Origin: Leguminivora glycinivorella
Lineage: Eukaryota; Arthropoda; Insecta; Lepidoptera; Tortricidae
Length of the DNA stretch: 64,000 nucleotides
Assembly: GCF_023078275.1 (NCBI RefSeq)
Contig: NC_062987.1
Coordinates: forward strand, 19,825,772-19,889,771
Direction of reading: 5' to 3'
This document shows, in pieces, positions 23,093-34,898 of the stretch; position 1 is the stretch's first letter, and each line of letters starts with the position of its first letter. The position numbers were made by a program, and so were the translations under genes. Under the pieces are notes generated by a model. That model was not told where the DNA came from. It saw only the letters and a program-made list of their open reading frames with translations, and made no database searches.

Positions 23093-23572
23093 TGTAGGGG
23101 GTAGGGCATAGCGAATGATATTCCGCTTTGTGTGGTAGGGCACAGCACAGCGGATATCGTCTCGCTCGAATCTAGAGCAGAGCCCAACTGGGGAAGTAGT
23201 ACCTCCGCCTTACAGAAGACCGCAGCCAAATAGCACTAGACCCTACTCATAGTGTTGTGTTCCTGCCGGTGAGTAAGGCTGCCAGAGCTCAACGAGGGTG
23301 CGGTGTGCTGATGACGGGAGGACTTACGGAACTGACTTATTCCGTCTATTGTCCTTTCAGTCGTCGGCAACCCGAACCCTCCTTGGAACTTGTGCACTCC
23401 TTTTTACTGTGTATTTAACAAAGCAAAAGGGAATGTACATTTTACAAGTTTCTAATGGGGTGGCAACGCGCATGTGACACTCTTTGAGTTGCAGGCGTCC
23501 ATAGGTTACGGTGACCGCTTTCCATCAGGCGGGCCGTACGCTTGTTTGCCACCGACGTAGTAAAGAAAAAAA
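23093..23572 (+). repeat. ~500-bp dispersed repeat C
   Basis: From GTAGGGGGTAGGGCATAGCG through GAGTAAGGCTGCCAGAGC and GGCAACGCGCATGTGACAC to TTTGCCACCGACGTAGTA and an A-rich end. It has the look of a SINE-like retroposon with an A tail. Other copies: 25306-25772 (+), 53143-53696 (-), fragment 3201-3290 (+). Confidence 0.8.
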
Positions 23573-23607
23573 ATGTCAAAAAATCCGACTGCATCAGATC
23601 TGGGTAC

Positions 23608-23758
23608 GTAGCCGAATGGCACAAACGCTCACGAAACGAAACGCTCGTAGACATCTACCTCTATCGCTCTTGCGTATTGGCGCGACAGAGCTAGACTACC
23701 TTTCGCGGCGTTTCGTTTTCGTTTCGCGTCGGAGAAATGCCATTCGGCTACGGGGCCT
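23608..23758. mobile_element. AGCCGAATGGCA MITE
   Basis: Inverted ends TAGCCGAATGGCACAAACG and CCATTCGGCTACGGGG; inner core CTATCGCTCTTGCGTATTGG. Other copies: 42028-42188 and 55746-55895, and degenerate ones at about 44607-44715, 54590-54725 and 61235-61360. Confidence 0.8.
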
Positions 23759-24091
23759 GGGCACTGTAAAAAAAAGTTATTGTTCTTATTTCAACGTATC
23801 AATTAATCCTTTCCAAAATCTGAACCTAAAATCCAAGAAGTCTACAGTTCTATTGGAAAAACGAACGAGTTTTTCTAGTTATTTTTTTTCAATAGTCGAT
23901 ATAGAGTTACATTTTTTGAATCTCTCCAACGGTTTTATCCTTTAAGCAGTTTGCATGGAAATCGCCTTTTACTCGTATTTGGCACTGGATATTGTAATAA
24001 AAGGGATCCGTTCGGGTTTTATTTTGGCAATAATGCCTAGAGGCCGATTGTGTTAGATACGGAGTGTAATGTTTATAACTGGTAATATTTA

Positions 24092-24258
24092 AGGAGGTTC
24101 GAACCCCGGCTCGCACCAATGAGTTTTTCTGAACTTATGTGCGAAATGTCATTTGATATTTGCCAGTCGCTTTTAGGTGAAGGAAAACATCGTGAGGAAA
24201 CTGGACTAATTCCAATAAGGCCTAGTTACCCTTCGGGGTGGAAGGTCAGTTGACAGTC
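24092..24258 (+). mobile_element. SINE-B copy with tRNA-like B box
   Basis: Starts with GGTTCGAACCCCGGCTCGC, a B-box-like promoter element, then CCAGTCGCTTTTAGGTGAAGG and the family body. It shows that family B is tRNA-derived. Confidence 0.75.
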
Positions 24259-24992
24259 GCTTTTATTATTATTATTTGTTTGTCTTTTCCAGTTCTCGGG
24301 ACCATGGAGTCCCGGACTTTTGGGAGGCGTGCGTGGGGCCGAAGCCAACAGCGCAGAGGCCCTTTAAGACAGTTTAATTTAAAGTAATGTGACACTAGCC
24401 GGCGATTGTCCCTGTCCGCACTATAGAATGCACCCAAGGACAAGCCCCGGTTAGTGTAAAACTATTGCAATGTAAAGAAACAAATTATACTGGGCTATTG
24501 GGTTGAAATGTTAGTGTGCTGGTGACCGGTCTATGGAAAGGTCTATGGCACCTGCCTTGATCATATGTTTTAAAAACACGAAAAAATAGGCAGGCGGTAA
24601 CTCGCCAACTCACTATATGGGTCCCCGAAAACGGCCGCTCGCACGGAGCGACAAGGGGACAACATAGCGTGAGCGGCTCAGGGTGTGGAGAGGTGTGCGC
24701 CGCTTTCTACCCAGTCTGTACGAAACAGCCACTGTGCCAACTCGCGTCTTATGCATATTTCACTTCCACCCTGCGAGCATATAGCTCTGGCACCCCACTC
24801 TGGACGGCCGGTTAAGGCAAGCCAGAGGTGAGAATCCTGCGGCCCCTGCTCAGTGTTCACTCCGGCCGGCCAGTAAAGGCAAGCCGGAGGGAGGGGCCTG
24901 ACCGACTCTCGGGGGCATGGGACCCAAGGGACGCCACTTCCCATTCAGCTCGCCACAAGCTGCCCTGGGGGCTTATTATTATTATTATTATG
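24259..24992. repeat. GC-rich repeat bounded by TTATTA tracts
   Basis: TTATTATTATTATTTGTTTG at the left and GCTTATTATTATTATTATTA at the right bound about 730 bp with GGCCGGTTAAGGCAAGCC / GGCCGGCCAGTAAAGGCAAGCC direct repeats. Probably a LINE 3' UTR; not classified. Confidence 0.45.
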
Positions 24993-25305
24993 GACCCCTA
25001 GAAGTCTCATAGGTAATTTATTTTCATTTATATCTGCGTGGGATTGTTGATAGAAGTAACACGAGTCAAGGACGTATCGAAGATGAAAACCGTGTCGATT
25101 TGTTAAAACAAAATCAAATCAGGTAATGTCAGTTGCCGGATCTTGCATTGTCAATATCTCCTGAGGATACCCCACAGAGAGGCGAAGCAAGTGTAAAGTT
25201 TTGTATGTTTGGTAGTGGTTTAATTTGCGTATTTATTTTTGCGAGGGGAGGGTGGAAACATTACTAAATTGCATGTATAATACGCAAGTAATACAGTTTT
25301 GTGAG

Positions 25306-25772
25306 GAGGTAGGGCATAGCGAATGATATTCCGCTTTGTGTGGTAGGGCACAGCACAGCGGATATCATCTCGCTCGAATCTAGAGCAGAACCCAACCGGG
25401 GAAGTACCTCCGCCTTACAGAAGACCGCAGTCACATAGCACTAGACCCTACTCATAGTGTTGTGTTCCTGGCGGTGAGTAAGGCTGCCAGAGCTCAACGA
25501 GGGTGCGGTGTGCTGATGACGGGAGGACTTACGGAACTAATTTGTTCCCTCTTTTGTCCTTTGAGTCGTCGGCAACCCGAAGCCTTCTTGGAACTTGTAC
25601 ATTATTTTTTGCTGTGTACTTAACACAGCAAAAGGGAGTGTACAAGCTTCTAATGGGTTGGCAACGCGCATGTGATACTCCAGTTGAGTTGTCGGCGTTC
25701 ATAGGTTACGGTGACCGATTTCCATCAGGCGGACCGTATGCTTGTTTGCCACCGACGTAGTATAAAAAAAAC
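25306..25772 (+). repeat. ~500-bp dispersed repeat C
   Basis: Same order of blocks as 23093-23572, ending in AAAAAAACATA. Frames across it are not conserved between copies. Confidence 0.8.
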
Positions 25773-25810
25773 ATATAAGGGATTAGTCAATCAGTGACTC
25801 GGAAAGTTAT

Positions 25811-26111
25811 TTTCTCAAACATGCAATGAAATATTGTCTTTACGTTCCTTAAAATGGGCTGGGAAGTATCGCTTTTTGGGCGCAATAACTCGAGAGGACT
25901 GTAAAGGGATTTCATATTATTTTTCAGGCCTAGGCCTGCAAAGTAACTTTTTTTTATAAAATATTGTCCTTTAGAGCATTTTTTTTTATTTCATTGTATG
26001 TTTGAGAAAAGCACTATACATGCCTCGGCGTGAAAAAGGATTCCCGGCCTCGTATCCGGCTGGCTATTGGCCGGAAATCCTCATTTTCCCGGCCTCTGAT
26101 GTAATGTACTA
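25811..26111. mobile_element. Second copy of the 335-bp foldback element
   Basis: Matches 15391-15725 end to end apart from a ~34-bp internal deletion in the CpG-rich part. Flanks differ from those in integrase (GGAAAGTTAT before, TTATTCGCG after), which defines both ends independently. Confidence 0.85.
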
Positions 26112-26114
26112 TTA

Positions 26115-27120
26115 TTCGCGAATAAGCTAAGTAATCTTTTAGATTTTGATCGACATGGATTTCCGGGAAGTAACCACAGATTTCATCAATTATTTAATTC
26201 AACTGTTTAGGCATATAACAATCTTATAGGTATATTATATTATATTAGTTGTAAATAGTCATCCAAAGTTTAGGTAGGTACCAGCAGCGGCTGGTCCATA
26301 CAAGCCGATTCCCACCGGCTTGCCTAAAAATTGGTTACTAGTAAAGTACCTAATGTTAAGACAGGTTTCCTTTTGCTTTGGTGTTGCCTAGCAGAAAATT
26401 TCACCAGCCGCCACTGATAGGTACTTAAAATAACTGTTAGACGGCCCGTCATTCGGTAAATGAATAAAAGAAAATTATTTTACTATTGTAGATATTTAAG
26501 GCAGACTATAGAGGTCAGCATTCACAGAATATTGTTTCGAACTCAAATATAATACTTATAAATAATTCATATTTGACTTTAGCCCTCATATCGTGCTGTT
26601 CAACCGAATAATTATGAATAATAAATAGAACATTGCCTACAGCAGCTTTTATATACTAGATATTTATAATTCAATTTCAATTATTTATTTATTTAAGGGT
26701 CAATAAACTATAAACGAAAGTCCAGACGTTCGTTTATAGTTTAATAAGTCCAGCTTATTTACATAATTTTGGGTTTTTCGTCGGTAAACTTCTTTTTCCT
26801 TCAAAATTCTTTTTTTTACACAACGAAAAAATTATAAAAAATAGTAACCTAGTAACTTGACATTTACAGTTTTGCCCCCTTACATTTTGGCTATTTTCTA
26901 TAATTAATATTAATATACTTTATTAAAAAATATACCTTCAGTTTGTAGAGGTTAACACGGTTCATAAATAACTATTCCAAATTTCAAATCGGTCGCTTAG
27001 TAGTTCTCGAGATATTTAGTAATGTGACAGACGGACAGAGCGGCGCCATGAGGGTTCCTTTTGTACCTTTTTGGTACGGAACTCTAAAAATACGTGTATA
27101 TATTTATGTTATGCAAGTTA
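26115..27120. other. AT-rich, one small hairpin
   Basis: AATAAACTATAAACGAA and its complement pair at 26700-26746. The rest is unassigned; 26960-27095 is distantly like the GGTTCCGT family. Confidence 0.45.
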
Positions 27121-27507
27121 TTGTATAACGAGGGCGAGATGGACGAATCGCAGCAATTAGCGAAGGTTGTAGCCACGATGTTGATTGGAGCCACGATTGG
27201 CCTCATTACGTGCCGATTGCCTTTGTTAACTCAGGCAGTCGGTTAACGTCTGCAGGCCTCGAATATCTTAATAATTATACAGAGTGTAAGGGCTATACCG
27301 GCAATAAATGGAACCAGATATGGAATTCATTAGTGTAATCAGTAATTAAGATGTGTTTTTAAGTTACCCTTATTTTTTACCCTATATATTATTCAGTTTT
27401 GAAAGTTTTCTCAGCAGCTACATATATGTACCTACCTACTGTAAACATGATTGCGATGACAGGCAATGACAACTGTCAACGACCGTTATATATGTCTTTG
27501 TTAATAA

Positions 27508-27672
27508 CCTAACCTCAAAATTACAATTTTGAAAAAAACCCCGACCGCGACATAGTGAACCGATTTTCATGAAACATGGCTAAAAAGACTCCCGACTAAC
27601 TCAAAGAAAAAAAAACTAAATCGAAATCGGTTCATTCGTTCGGACGCTACGATGCCACAGACAAACACACAC

Positions 27673-27707
<35 letters not shown>

Positions 27708-27770
27708 CACACACAGACACACACGTCAAACTTATATCACCCCGTCGTTTTTGCGACGGGAGTTAAAAAC
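27508..27770 (+). repeat. Dispersed repeat with CAGA microsatellite
   Basis: CCCCGACCGCGACATAGTGA through (CAGA)n to CCCGTCGTTTTTGCGACGGG. Other copies: 41385-41614 (+), 33446-33640 (-), 42318-42598 (-). The frame rich in QTNRQTDRHTH is microsatellite. Confidence 0.78.
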
Positions 27771-27949
27771 CAATCTTGCCAAAGAATACATCTTGTTCAC
27801 TCAAAGCCGTATTTTGCGAACGACAAAAAGTATTAAGTAGGTAGGCAGAGGTACCTACTAATTTGTTGCTTTCTAGAAAGTAAGGTATTCGCGTTACATT
27901 GAGATAATTAGGTTAAAAGATTCTATTTCTCCGTCGGATCTTTATTATA

Positions 27950-28296
27950 CAGAGTGGGGCCTGTAACAAAGGCGAAGAATTGAACTCTAGGCTATTCTCT
28001 TTATACTGATCAACATTTGTTCGGTGACTTTTAAAAATAACTTGTATTTTGATTTTTATCACCATTGAAAGTTTTTTCTAAGAGGTAATGTATTGCGAAT
28101 TCTGTTAAGTCTAAAGTGTGACAGACAACATCAATGACAACAATAATGGCGTACATTGAAGCTAATATTTATTTTGTATGAAAAATTAAAAATTTAAAGC
28201 CTTTATAATTTTTAAAAGTCACTGAACAAATGTTGATCAGTATAAGGAGAATAGCCTACAGTTCAATTCTTCGCCTTTGTTACAGGCCCCACTCTG
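27950..28296. mobile_element. TA-flanked MITE, CAGAGTGGGGCC family
   Basis: 347 bp, the same length as the copy at 11700. Intact TA flanks and about 100-bp arms. Serves as the uninterrupted reference for the copy at 1343. Confidence 0.88.
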
Positions 28297-28380
28297 TATG
28301 CCTTTGAGCTACAAAATCTTCATGTAATTTCTCAACCGATGGCACATAGGGTAAACTCGCCTCATTCGGTGACACGCCTA

Positions 28381-29080
28381 GGCCGTTTTCACATTATCCG
28401 ATCCGATATCGGGTGTCGGACCGACATCCTACAGCCGATAAACGCTTCCGATAATGTCGGATGTCGGTCCGATAAAACGCATTGTTCCAAATCAAGTATG
28501 ATTTTGTATCAAAAAATATTTTTAAAAAGTTTTATATTTAATAAATTATAAGCACTATATTTCAAATATTTTATTGTAAAATTAAAATAACGAGTATAAA
28601 AATACTCAAGTGTGTGCAGGTAAAATAAATAATTTTACATTTAACTATATCTACTAAAACATGAAAAAATTAGTATCCGCAATTCGGACCGATGAATTAC
28701 AATCTTTTTTTTCAACAGAAATTCATCATTAACAGCTGTTTAATAGACGCCATTTTTGTCACGCACACTACTACAAACGTATACCTACATTATATACGCA
28801 CACATACAAATATTATCGGCCGACAGCTGGCGGGGGGTCCGGCATGCCAAAAATGTCGGAAGCGACAGCGACCTGCCGATATCGGCAGTTCGATGGTGCC
28901 TCGGACAAAAACTGTTGTAGGAAAGTGCCATCTGGATTAAATCCGCAATGTTTGCGTTTTATATCGTTTTTTAGTAATAATGATCTATCAAATACATAAA
29001 TAAAGACCTGGAAGCGCATAAATCTTACATTTTACATCCTTCCTACATCCGATATCGGATCGGATAATGTGAAAACGGCC
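28381..29080. mobile_element. 700-bp member of the CCGATATCGG MITE family
   Basis: Ends GGCCGTTTTCACATTATCC ... GGATAATGTGAAAACGGCC, flanked by CTA and TTA. The interior is about 570 bp longer than the usual 133-bp form and AT-rich, without a recognisable transposase. Confidence 0.82.
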
Positions 29081-29083
29081 TTA

Positions 29084-29217
29084 AGTGCGTTTTCACATTA
29101 TCCGATCCGATATCGGATGTAGGACCGACATCCCATACATTACAGGCGCCATCTTGAATTGTTTCCATTGAAATCCTTCCGACATCCGATATCGGATCGG
29201 ATAATGCGAACACGGAC
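29084..29217. mobile_element. 134-bp CCGATATCGG MITE next to the 700-bp copy
   Basis: Shares the TTA at 29081-29083 with its neighbour and is followed by TTA at 29218-29220. Confidence 0.85.
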
Positions 29218-29310
29218 TTACTTAAGCCATATCTGGCAGGCAAGTATGATCGCGCGATAAATGATAAAACATCTGGACGCGCGACCACACTTGCCTGCGT
29301 GGCCTGCCGT

Positions 29311-29442
29311 CGTATTATGCTTCCAATTGTATCACTTATCCACGTGGATAAGACATCTGTCACTCGCACACTAACATACTTGCCAAAGCGTGACGGATGC
29401 TTTATCCACATAGATAAGTGATAAAATTGGAAGCATAATACG
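29311..29442. mobile_element. 132-bp foldback element
   Basis: CGTATTATGCTTCCAATT and its complement at the two ends, with TATCACTTATC-type inner arms. Just left (29236-29299) is a smaller palindrome GCAGGCAAGTATGATCGCG ... CTTGCCTGC. Confidence 0.78.
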
Positions 29443-29459
29443 CCGGCTGGACGCCACAC

Positions 29460-30490
29460 TCGACACAATCAAAATACATACATTTAAATAAGTCCAGCGA
29501 ACGTGTTAAGCATTAGGTAGGGTTAGGTAGTAGTGTCCACACGAGCATTTCCTGTCCGTTTGTCGTACAAGAGGGTTTAAGATGTAATCCCTTCGCTCAC
29601 TTGAATAGGGACTTAGATTTGTACGGATTACCTCGTCATATTTCCTTTCAACGAATAACTACAAGAAACGGGAAATAAATGCGCCCATGTTTACAATTTT
29701 GGACAATTTTATACCCGGTTTTTATTAAGGGTTGAAAGCGTGTTTCACATGACGCTAAACGAAGTTACCGCTTCCCGGCTCCGTCGAACAGAAATAGTAT
29801 ATTGTGTATAGGTAAGGGGGATTTTGTCAACGAGTGTTAAAACTCGCGACAGCCGCAGGCTGGAGAGAGTTATAGACACGAGTTTACAAAATCTTTACCT
29901 CCTGAGTTACACATAATGTTTTTCTTCACATTTGAGAGGAAAATACAGAGAAAAAAAATCATAAGGCAAAACCTTCAATGAATGGCGGTGTTGTACTATG
30001 GCAACGCGGTCAAGCGCAAATCGAGATGGCCGTCACAATTTCCTGCCAGATTGCAAATATATATAAATAAAATAAATAGATATAACGATTTATCTACGTG
30101 GAATTTACTCTTTTGTTCGGCAAATAAAAGCAAAAAAATTACATGAAAAGTTTTTTTTTTGGTCCTTAGTTTAATCCATGAACACGAAATGAAGAATTAG
30201 CAGAGGTTTTAGATTTCGAAAACTCGTTCAACTAATCTGAGACCTTCGGTTGAAATTCGTAATCTACAAAATTGGAATGAGAAATTCTAATCTAGGTACT
30301 TTTTACAATTATTCTACAAAAGTGAAAGCAGCAGGACTCTTAAAACACACAAATAAAAATAGTTCAGTACGTTACTAGTGTGGAAAAGAGAAAGTTCGAA
30401 GAGAGAGGCGATAAATTAAAACACGACCGAAGGGAGTGTTTTAAATCGACACGAGTCAAATCATCAACTTCAAATTAGGATATCAATGAC
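29460..30490. other. No gene recognised
   Basis: AT-rich, with a short repeat-like part at 29820-29900 (GCGACAGCCGCAGGCTGGAG). Confidence 0.45.
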
Positions 30491-30499
30491 ATCATGTTA

Positions 30500-30886
30500 A
30501 GCCCCCCATTCACGGTACGATATATCTGTACGATCCGTCGCTAAAAAATTATCGAAACGACCGATTGACAGTGTAGGTATGTCAATATCGTTAACGATTT
30601 ACTTGATCGCATACGATATCGGACATCGCAACAAAATCCCGTGCAAGCATGAATGTCACAACGATCGATCGAAAGTGTGTGGACGCTTGCGACTTGCGAC
30701 CAACGATTCGATTTCTATTTCATACTTACCTAATGACTTTGCTATCCCGTTTCGTTCGAGTATATCGTTTACGATCGCTCGTAAACGATCAATCGCTTCG
30801 TGTACGGTTGGCACTTTCCATGCGACCGATCGCCACGATATCTGTCCGATCGACGGAAACGACCAATCGTACCGTGAATGGGGGCT
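30500..30886. mobile_element. TTA-flanked MITE rich in CGAT words
   Basis: 387 bp, ends AGCCCCCCATTCACGGTACG and CGTACCGTGAATGGGGGCT, flanked by TTA (30497-30499 and 30887-30889). The interior is dense in CGAT/ATCG tetramers. Confidence 0.85.
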
Positions 30887-31420
30887 TTAGAATTTGTGTG
30901 AAATCACTTTGCACTCTTGTGATAGACTGAGTCCCACGCTACATACTAAATAATACCTATAACATGCAACTTTCTTATCGGTCGAAGTACCTACGCGTAA
31001 GCCTTTACCAGTTGGTGTGGTGAAAATGTTTTGTCAATAAAGATCTCAGAATCTGGATCGGAAAGTGTGAAAGCACTTCGCCAGGAATGTATCAAATCAC
31101 CTCCGTGCAACGTGGCTCGGATGTTAAAGCAAGCGATCACTTCTGAGATTGCGTTAGATTTGGGGACTGATTTTTACATGTCGACTGCTCGATTTCGTGA
31201 ATTTTGATCAATACTATCTACGCCACTAGTGAAAAGAATATTCAGGTGTAGTGCGAAATGTTTTTCCTAATTTTGATTTATTTATAACCTCCGTTTTTAC
31301 AATTTGTAAATAGTGAAGAAATCAGAGTGAATGGATTCCCTGCATAAAGATAAAGTAAGACACCAACCCGTAGAAAACACACATAAGAGACAAAGTAGAA
31401 CACCAAGTTGTAAGTGACTT

Positions 31421-31538
31421 ACCAAGAAGAGCCATGAAGAACCCGTAGAGAAGACACATGGTCCGAAGATCCAACGATGGAATAATGAAGAGATCAAAGT
31501 GAAGGGATTCCCCAGCAAGAAGACAGAGCAGAAGATTA
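31421..31538 (-). pseudogene. Degenerate copy of opsin exon 2 (copy 2)
   Basis: A second partial copy with the same 4-bp loss after WIFG and a retained GGTAAGT-type donor at its low-coordinate end. A third, more decayed scrap lies at about 31313-31400. Spacing between copies is about 130-190 bp, which looks like local tandem duplication followed by decay. All are frameshifted. Confidence 0.65.
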
Positions 31539-31603
31539 GAGAAGTTAAAGAAGTAGACAGCATGTTGTAATAAGTTACTGTTGTAACAAGTTAGTAACTT
31601 AGT

Positions 31604-31713
31604 AAGTCAAGAAGAGCCATGAAGAACCCGTAGAGAACACACATGGTCCGAAGATCCGTCGATGGAATAGCAAAGAGATCAAAGTGATGGGATTCCTGCA
31701 TAAAGACAAAGTA
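31604..31713 (-). pseudogene. Degenerate copy of opsin exon 2 (copy 1)
   Basis: Matches the 3' two-thirds of exon 2 (the GNPFTLI...LFHRRIFG block and the segment coding CVLYGFFMALLG) but has lost about 4 bp after IFG, so the frame shifts. It lies downstream of the true exon in gene orientation, separated by its donor region. The donor of this copy is altered (AGTCAAG on the plus strand where the true exon has TTACCAAG). Confidence 0.7.
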
Positions 31714-31738
31714 GAACACCAAATTGTAAGTGACTTAC

Positions 31739-31898
31739 CAAGAAGAGCCATGAAGAACCCGTAGAGAACACACATGGTGTGCCCGAAGATCCAGCGGTGG
31801 AAAAGCGAAGAGATGAGGGTGAAGGGGTTCCCCAGCACGGAGACAGAGAAGTCGGAGCAGACTAGGTTGAAGAGGATGATGTTGAGCGGCGTCCATAG
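31739..31898 (-). CDS. Opsin (pteropsin-like) second coding exon
   Basis: This 160-bp exon reads LWTPLNIILFNLVCSDF, then GNPFTLISSLFHRWIFG, then CVLYGFFMALLG. That is the start of intracellular loop 1, helix 2 with its conserved N and D, extracellular loop 1 with the HRWIFG block, and the helix-3 cysteine of opsins. The acceptor TTTGTTGCAG is at 31899-31908 and the donor GGTAAGT starts at 31738. It joins in phase 0 to the start exon 25 kb upstream and leaves phase 1. The retinal-binding lysine exon and all later exons are not visible in the window. Just upstream of the acceptor lies the 3' end of a LINE in the same orientation (about 31912-32060). Degenerate partial copies of this exon follow within 430 bp. 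Confidence 0.8.
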
Positions 31899-31911
31899 CT
31901 GCAACAAACAA

Positions 31912-32060
31912 AGGTATTTATTTAAACTTTATTGCACAGTAAAATAAATTGACATATAATGAGAAGGGATACATCTCATATAGCTGTAGACAAAAGAATG
32001 TTAGAGATTAATGATGATCATTCGTCGTTATCGCGGGTGCAATAACAAATCAAATAAAAA
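31912..32060 (-). repeat. LINE-like 3' end next to opsin exon 2
   Basis: Minus strand ends TGCAATAAAGTTTAAATAAAT, a polyadenylation-type LINE end resembling that at 5860. Ends about 14 bp before the exon 2 acceptor. Confidence 0.55.
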
Positions 32061-32365
32061 TTACATAAAACAGAATGTCCATTTTTATCACCGACTGTAC
32101 CATTCTTACAACAGTAGTCTACTGTTCTCCGAGACGTTTCTAAAAACCTCTTACTTGATGGGGATACGACATCTCATAACAGAGTTCCTATGACCTTTCT
32201 GCTCCATCATCAGATCAGCTTCATGATACCATAATATTGCACTGTCACGTGATTTACATATGTATGCCAAATTTGATCTCAATCAGAAATCGGGAAGTGG
32301 GTCAAATTTAGCTTCCACGTTTTAACCCAAACTAACATACTAACAAGGTAAGTTGAATAAAAGCT
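32060..32365 (-). repeat. Dispersed repeat G, inverted
   Basis: Reverse copy running from CATTTTTATCACCGACTGTAC to AGTTGAATAAAAGCTTGTAA. Confidence 0.75.
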
Positions 32366-33445
32366 TGTAAAAACCATTGATTGTATTATGTAAGAGGATA
32401 TTAGAAAGAAGTAAGTGCTGAGGGACGAAAGATAAAATAGAATGGAATAAATAGGAATACAAGTTGTAATAAAATAGGAATACTCAAGTTGCACAAAAAG
32501 TTAAATTAATGCCAAAAGACATTCATTCATTCATTTTGGGGGTCCACGGGCTGGCTCATACATAACGTGCAGGCGGTAATGCAGCCAGTATTTTTGGGAC
32601 TTTTGGGGCAATGATTAATGATGACTCAAAGCTTGTTGCGGATTTTATCATGTAAAACGAAGCATGCACGGATGCTATTTTGTACCTATGTTTGAAAGCC
32701 TATTTGGATGATGGTTTCTATGTTTTGGTAATAAAGAATTTTTCCGCCACTAAAGACATTCTCTATCAGCTTATCTTTGAGCCGAATACAGATTAATCAG
32801 TACCTTATCATCATCATCATCATTGGCCTTCGAGTCTATAACAGACTATACAAGCAGTGTCAAGTGGGGCGACAACGTTTTTCATGGCTGTGTAAGCCAA
32901 TACGGGAGCGGCAAACACGACCACAACTCTGGCAGTGTAGTGTACCCGTGGCGGACAAGTATTGCGCTGATGACGCTTGGCGCGCTTACTTGCGAGTGCC
33001 GCAAACGAAGCATCGTCGTGAATTGTACGTCCGTCGAACTTGTCTCTGTCTTCGGCACCTGTAGATACCTACAGTGAGCTGCAAAAGCGCATGGCAAATT
33101 TATCAATGAATTCATTCATACTTTCTCCATGCAATTTAGCAGTTATAGGTGCAGACATATTTACGGTGACGAAAAATTTGAGACTAAACATAAATTCAAA
33201 AATTGCATTAGTACAAAGTAAACAAGTTAAATCTAGAACGATTCATTAACTTCGTTCAGTAGTTTCTCAGACTCAAGACAGATATATGGATAATTTGCAT
33301 CTCGATATGCATATAGGCTAAGAGCTAGTCCCGGAAAAACGCCGGAGTTTAGTGGGATAGGATCAAGTTCTCCCTTCTAGCCAGAAGACGGAAAAAGATC
33401 GGCGAGGCCCACATATGAAAGGGTCACATCTATCAGCATCGAGCT

Positions 33446-33483
33446 CCCCGACGCAAAAACGACGGGGTGTTATAAGTTTGACG

Positions 33484-33534
<51 letters not shown>

Positions 33535-33640
33535 GTGTGTCTGTCTGTGGCATTGTAGCTCCCGAACGGATGAATCCATTTCGATTTAGTTATTTTTGTT
33601 TGAAAGCTGAGTTAGTCGGGAGTGTTCTTATATGTATGAG
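33446..33640 (-). repeat. Dispersed repeat with CTGT microsatellite
   Basis: Reverse copy of the 27508 repeat; (CTGT)n at 33485-33535. Confidence 0.78.
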
Positions 33641-34163
33641 AAATCGCTCGTTAAGACGATACGATACAGGTCAATTCTCCATACAAACGCTCTCGACTAT
33701 TTCCTCCCTCATTTTTGAAGATAGAGCAATGATTTTTTCAACACAGATTGTTATTATTTTTATCTGTTTCGGTGTTTTATTTTAAAAGACGCTAGAGCCA
33801 ATCGAAAATTTCTAAAAACGGCCTTTTTCAATATGGCTCAAAAAAGGTGTGATACTCAAGATCGGTAACAATTAGCCAAAAAATCTAAACGGTTCGACAC
33901 AGATTATTTCATTGTTATTCAGATTCTCAAATTTCGTTCCGTTTAAATAAGTTTTGAAGGAGGAAACAGTCGAGAGCGGAACCTCGATTTTAAAGATTTT
34001 TTCGCAATATCTTTTAACTGAGTTGTTCTTAATGGACATTTTTTTTTATAATAACACTAGTATATTTAACTGAGATTCCCAAATTGAAAGGGGTACTCCT
34101 TTCCATTTTAGCATTTTCGCTCCCGTAGCGTCTTAATATGAACAATTGAACATGCGTACCCAT

Positions 34164-34684
34164 TAGGGATGTATCATGTACCGACTATTGATTTGGCCGA
34201 CTAGGCCGACTACCGACTAGTCGGCGGTTGGATGGCCGATTAGTCGGCCGACTAGTCGGCTAGTCGGCCAGAACATAAATTTCAACTAAAATCACCAACA
34301 TTTTTAGTCATTCAATCGCAATTTTCATTATTTATACAGGCTCAAAGTTCTGTAAGAAAAAATTTTTTTTGACAACTGGTGTGGCTTAGTGGGCACTGAT
34401 CCTGACTATGAAACCGATAGTCCTCCAGGTTCGAATTTCAATGAGGGCCATTTATTTCTGTGATGATTAAAGATATTCGTTGTTTTGAATAAGAAAGGAC
34501 TAACCAATAGGTACATAATACAAATATATCGGCTGTTAATTTATTTTCGTCCTGTTTTTTATCACTTAGAAGGGGCCGACTAATCGGCCTTTTTTGCCGA
34601 CTAGTCGCCGACTAATCGCCGACTACGAATGTGGCCGGATAGTCGGCTTTCCCGACTAGTCGGCGACTAGTCGGTACATCCCTA
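34164..34684. mobile_element. hAT-like MITE with GACTAGTCGG repeats
   Basis: 521 bp with ends TAGGGATGTA ... TACATCCCTA and 8-bp duplication GTACCCAT (34156-34163 and 34685-34692). Both subterminal zones carry many copies of the palindrome CCGACTAGTCGG and variants. A SINE-A copy (about 34374-34530) is inserted between them. Confidence 0.88.
34374..34530 (+). mobile_element. SINE-A copy inside the hAT-like MITE
   Basis: Head TGGTGTGGCTTAGTGGGCA, B box GGTTCGAATTTC, then CATTTATTTCTGTGATGA. Diverged from the other family A copies. Confidence 0.7.
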
Positions 34685-34898
34685 GTACCCATGCTTCCAG
34701 CTTTCCGATGCATAAGCGTTTTTTTTAGTATGAATAGGTACACTTTTGAGCACGATCACACCTGATGGCAAGTGATGATGCGGTCTACGGTGGAGCACGC
34801 GTACCTATGAGATACCATAGTCTTCATCATACTAGCGAGCGATTTTTCATACATAAAAAGCGGGTAAATGCTGATAGGTGTGACATGATGATGATGTC

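Noticed and set aside
27652..27840. Frame rich in Thr/His/Arg/Gln
   Set aside because: Translation of a CAGA/CACA microsatellite.
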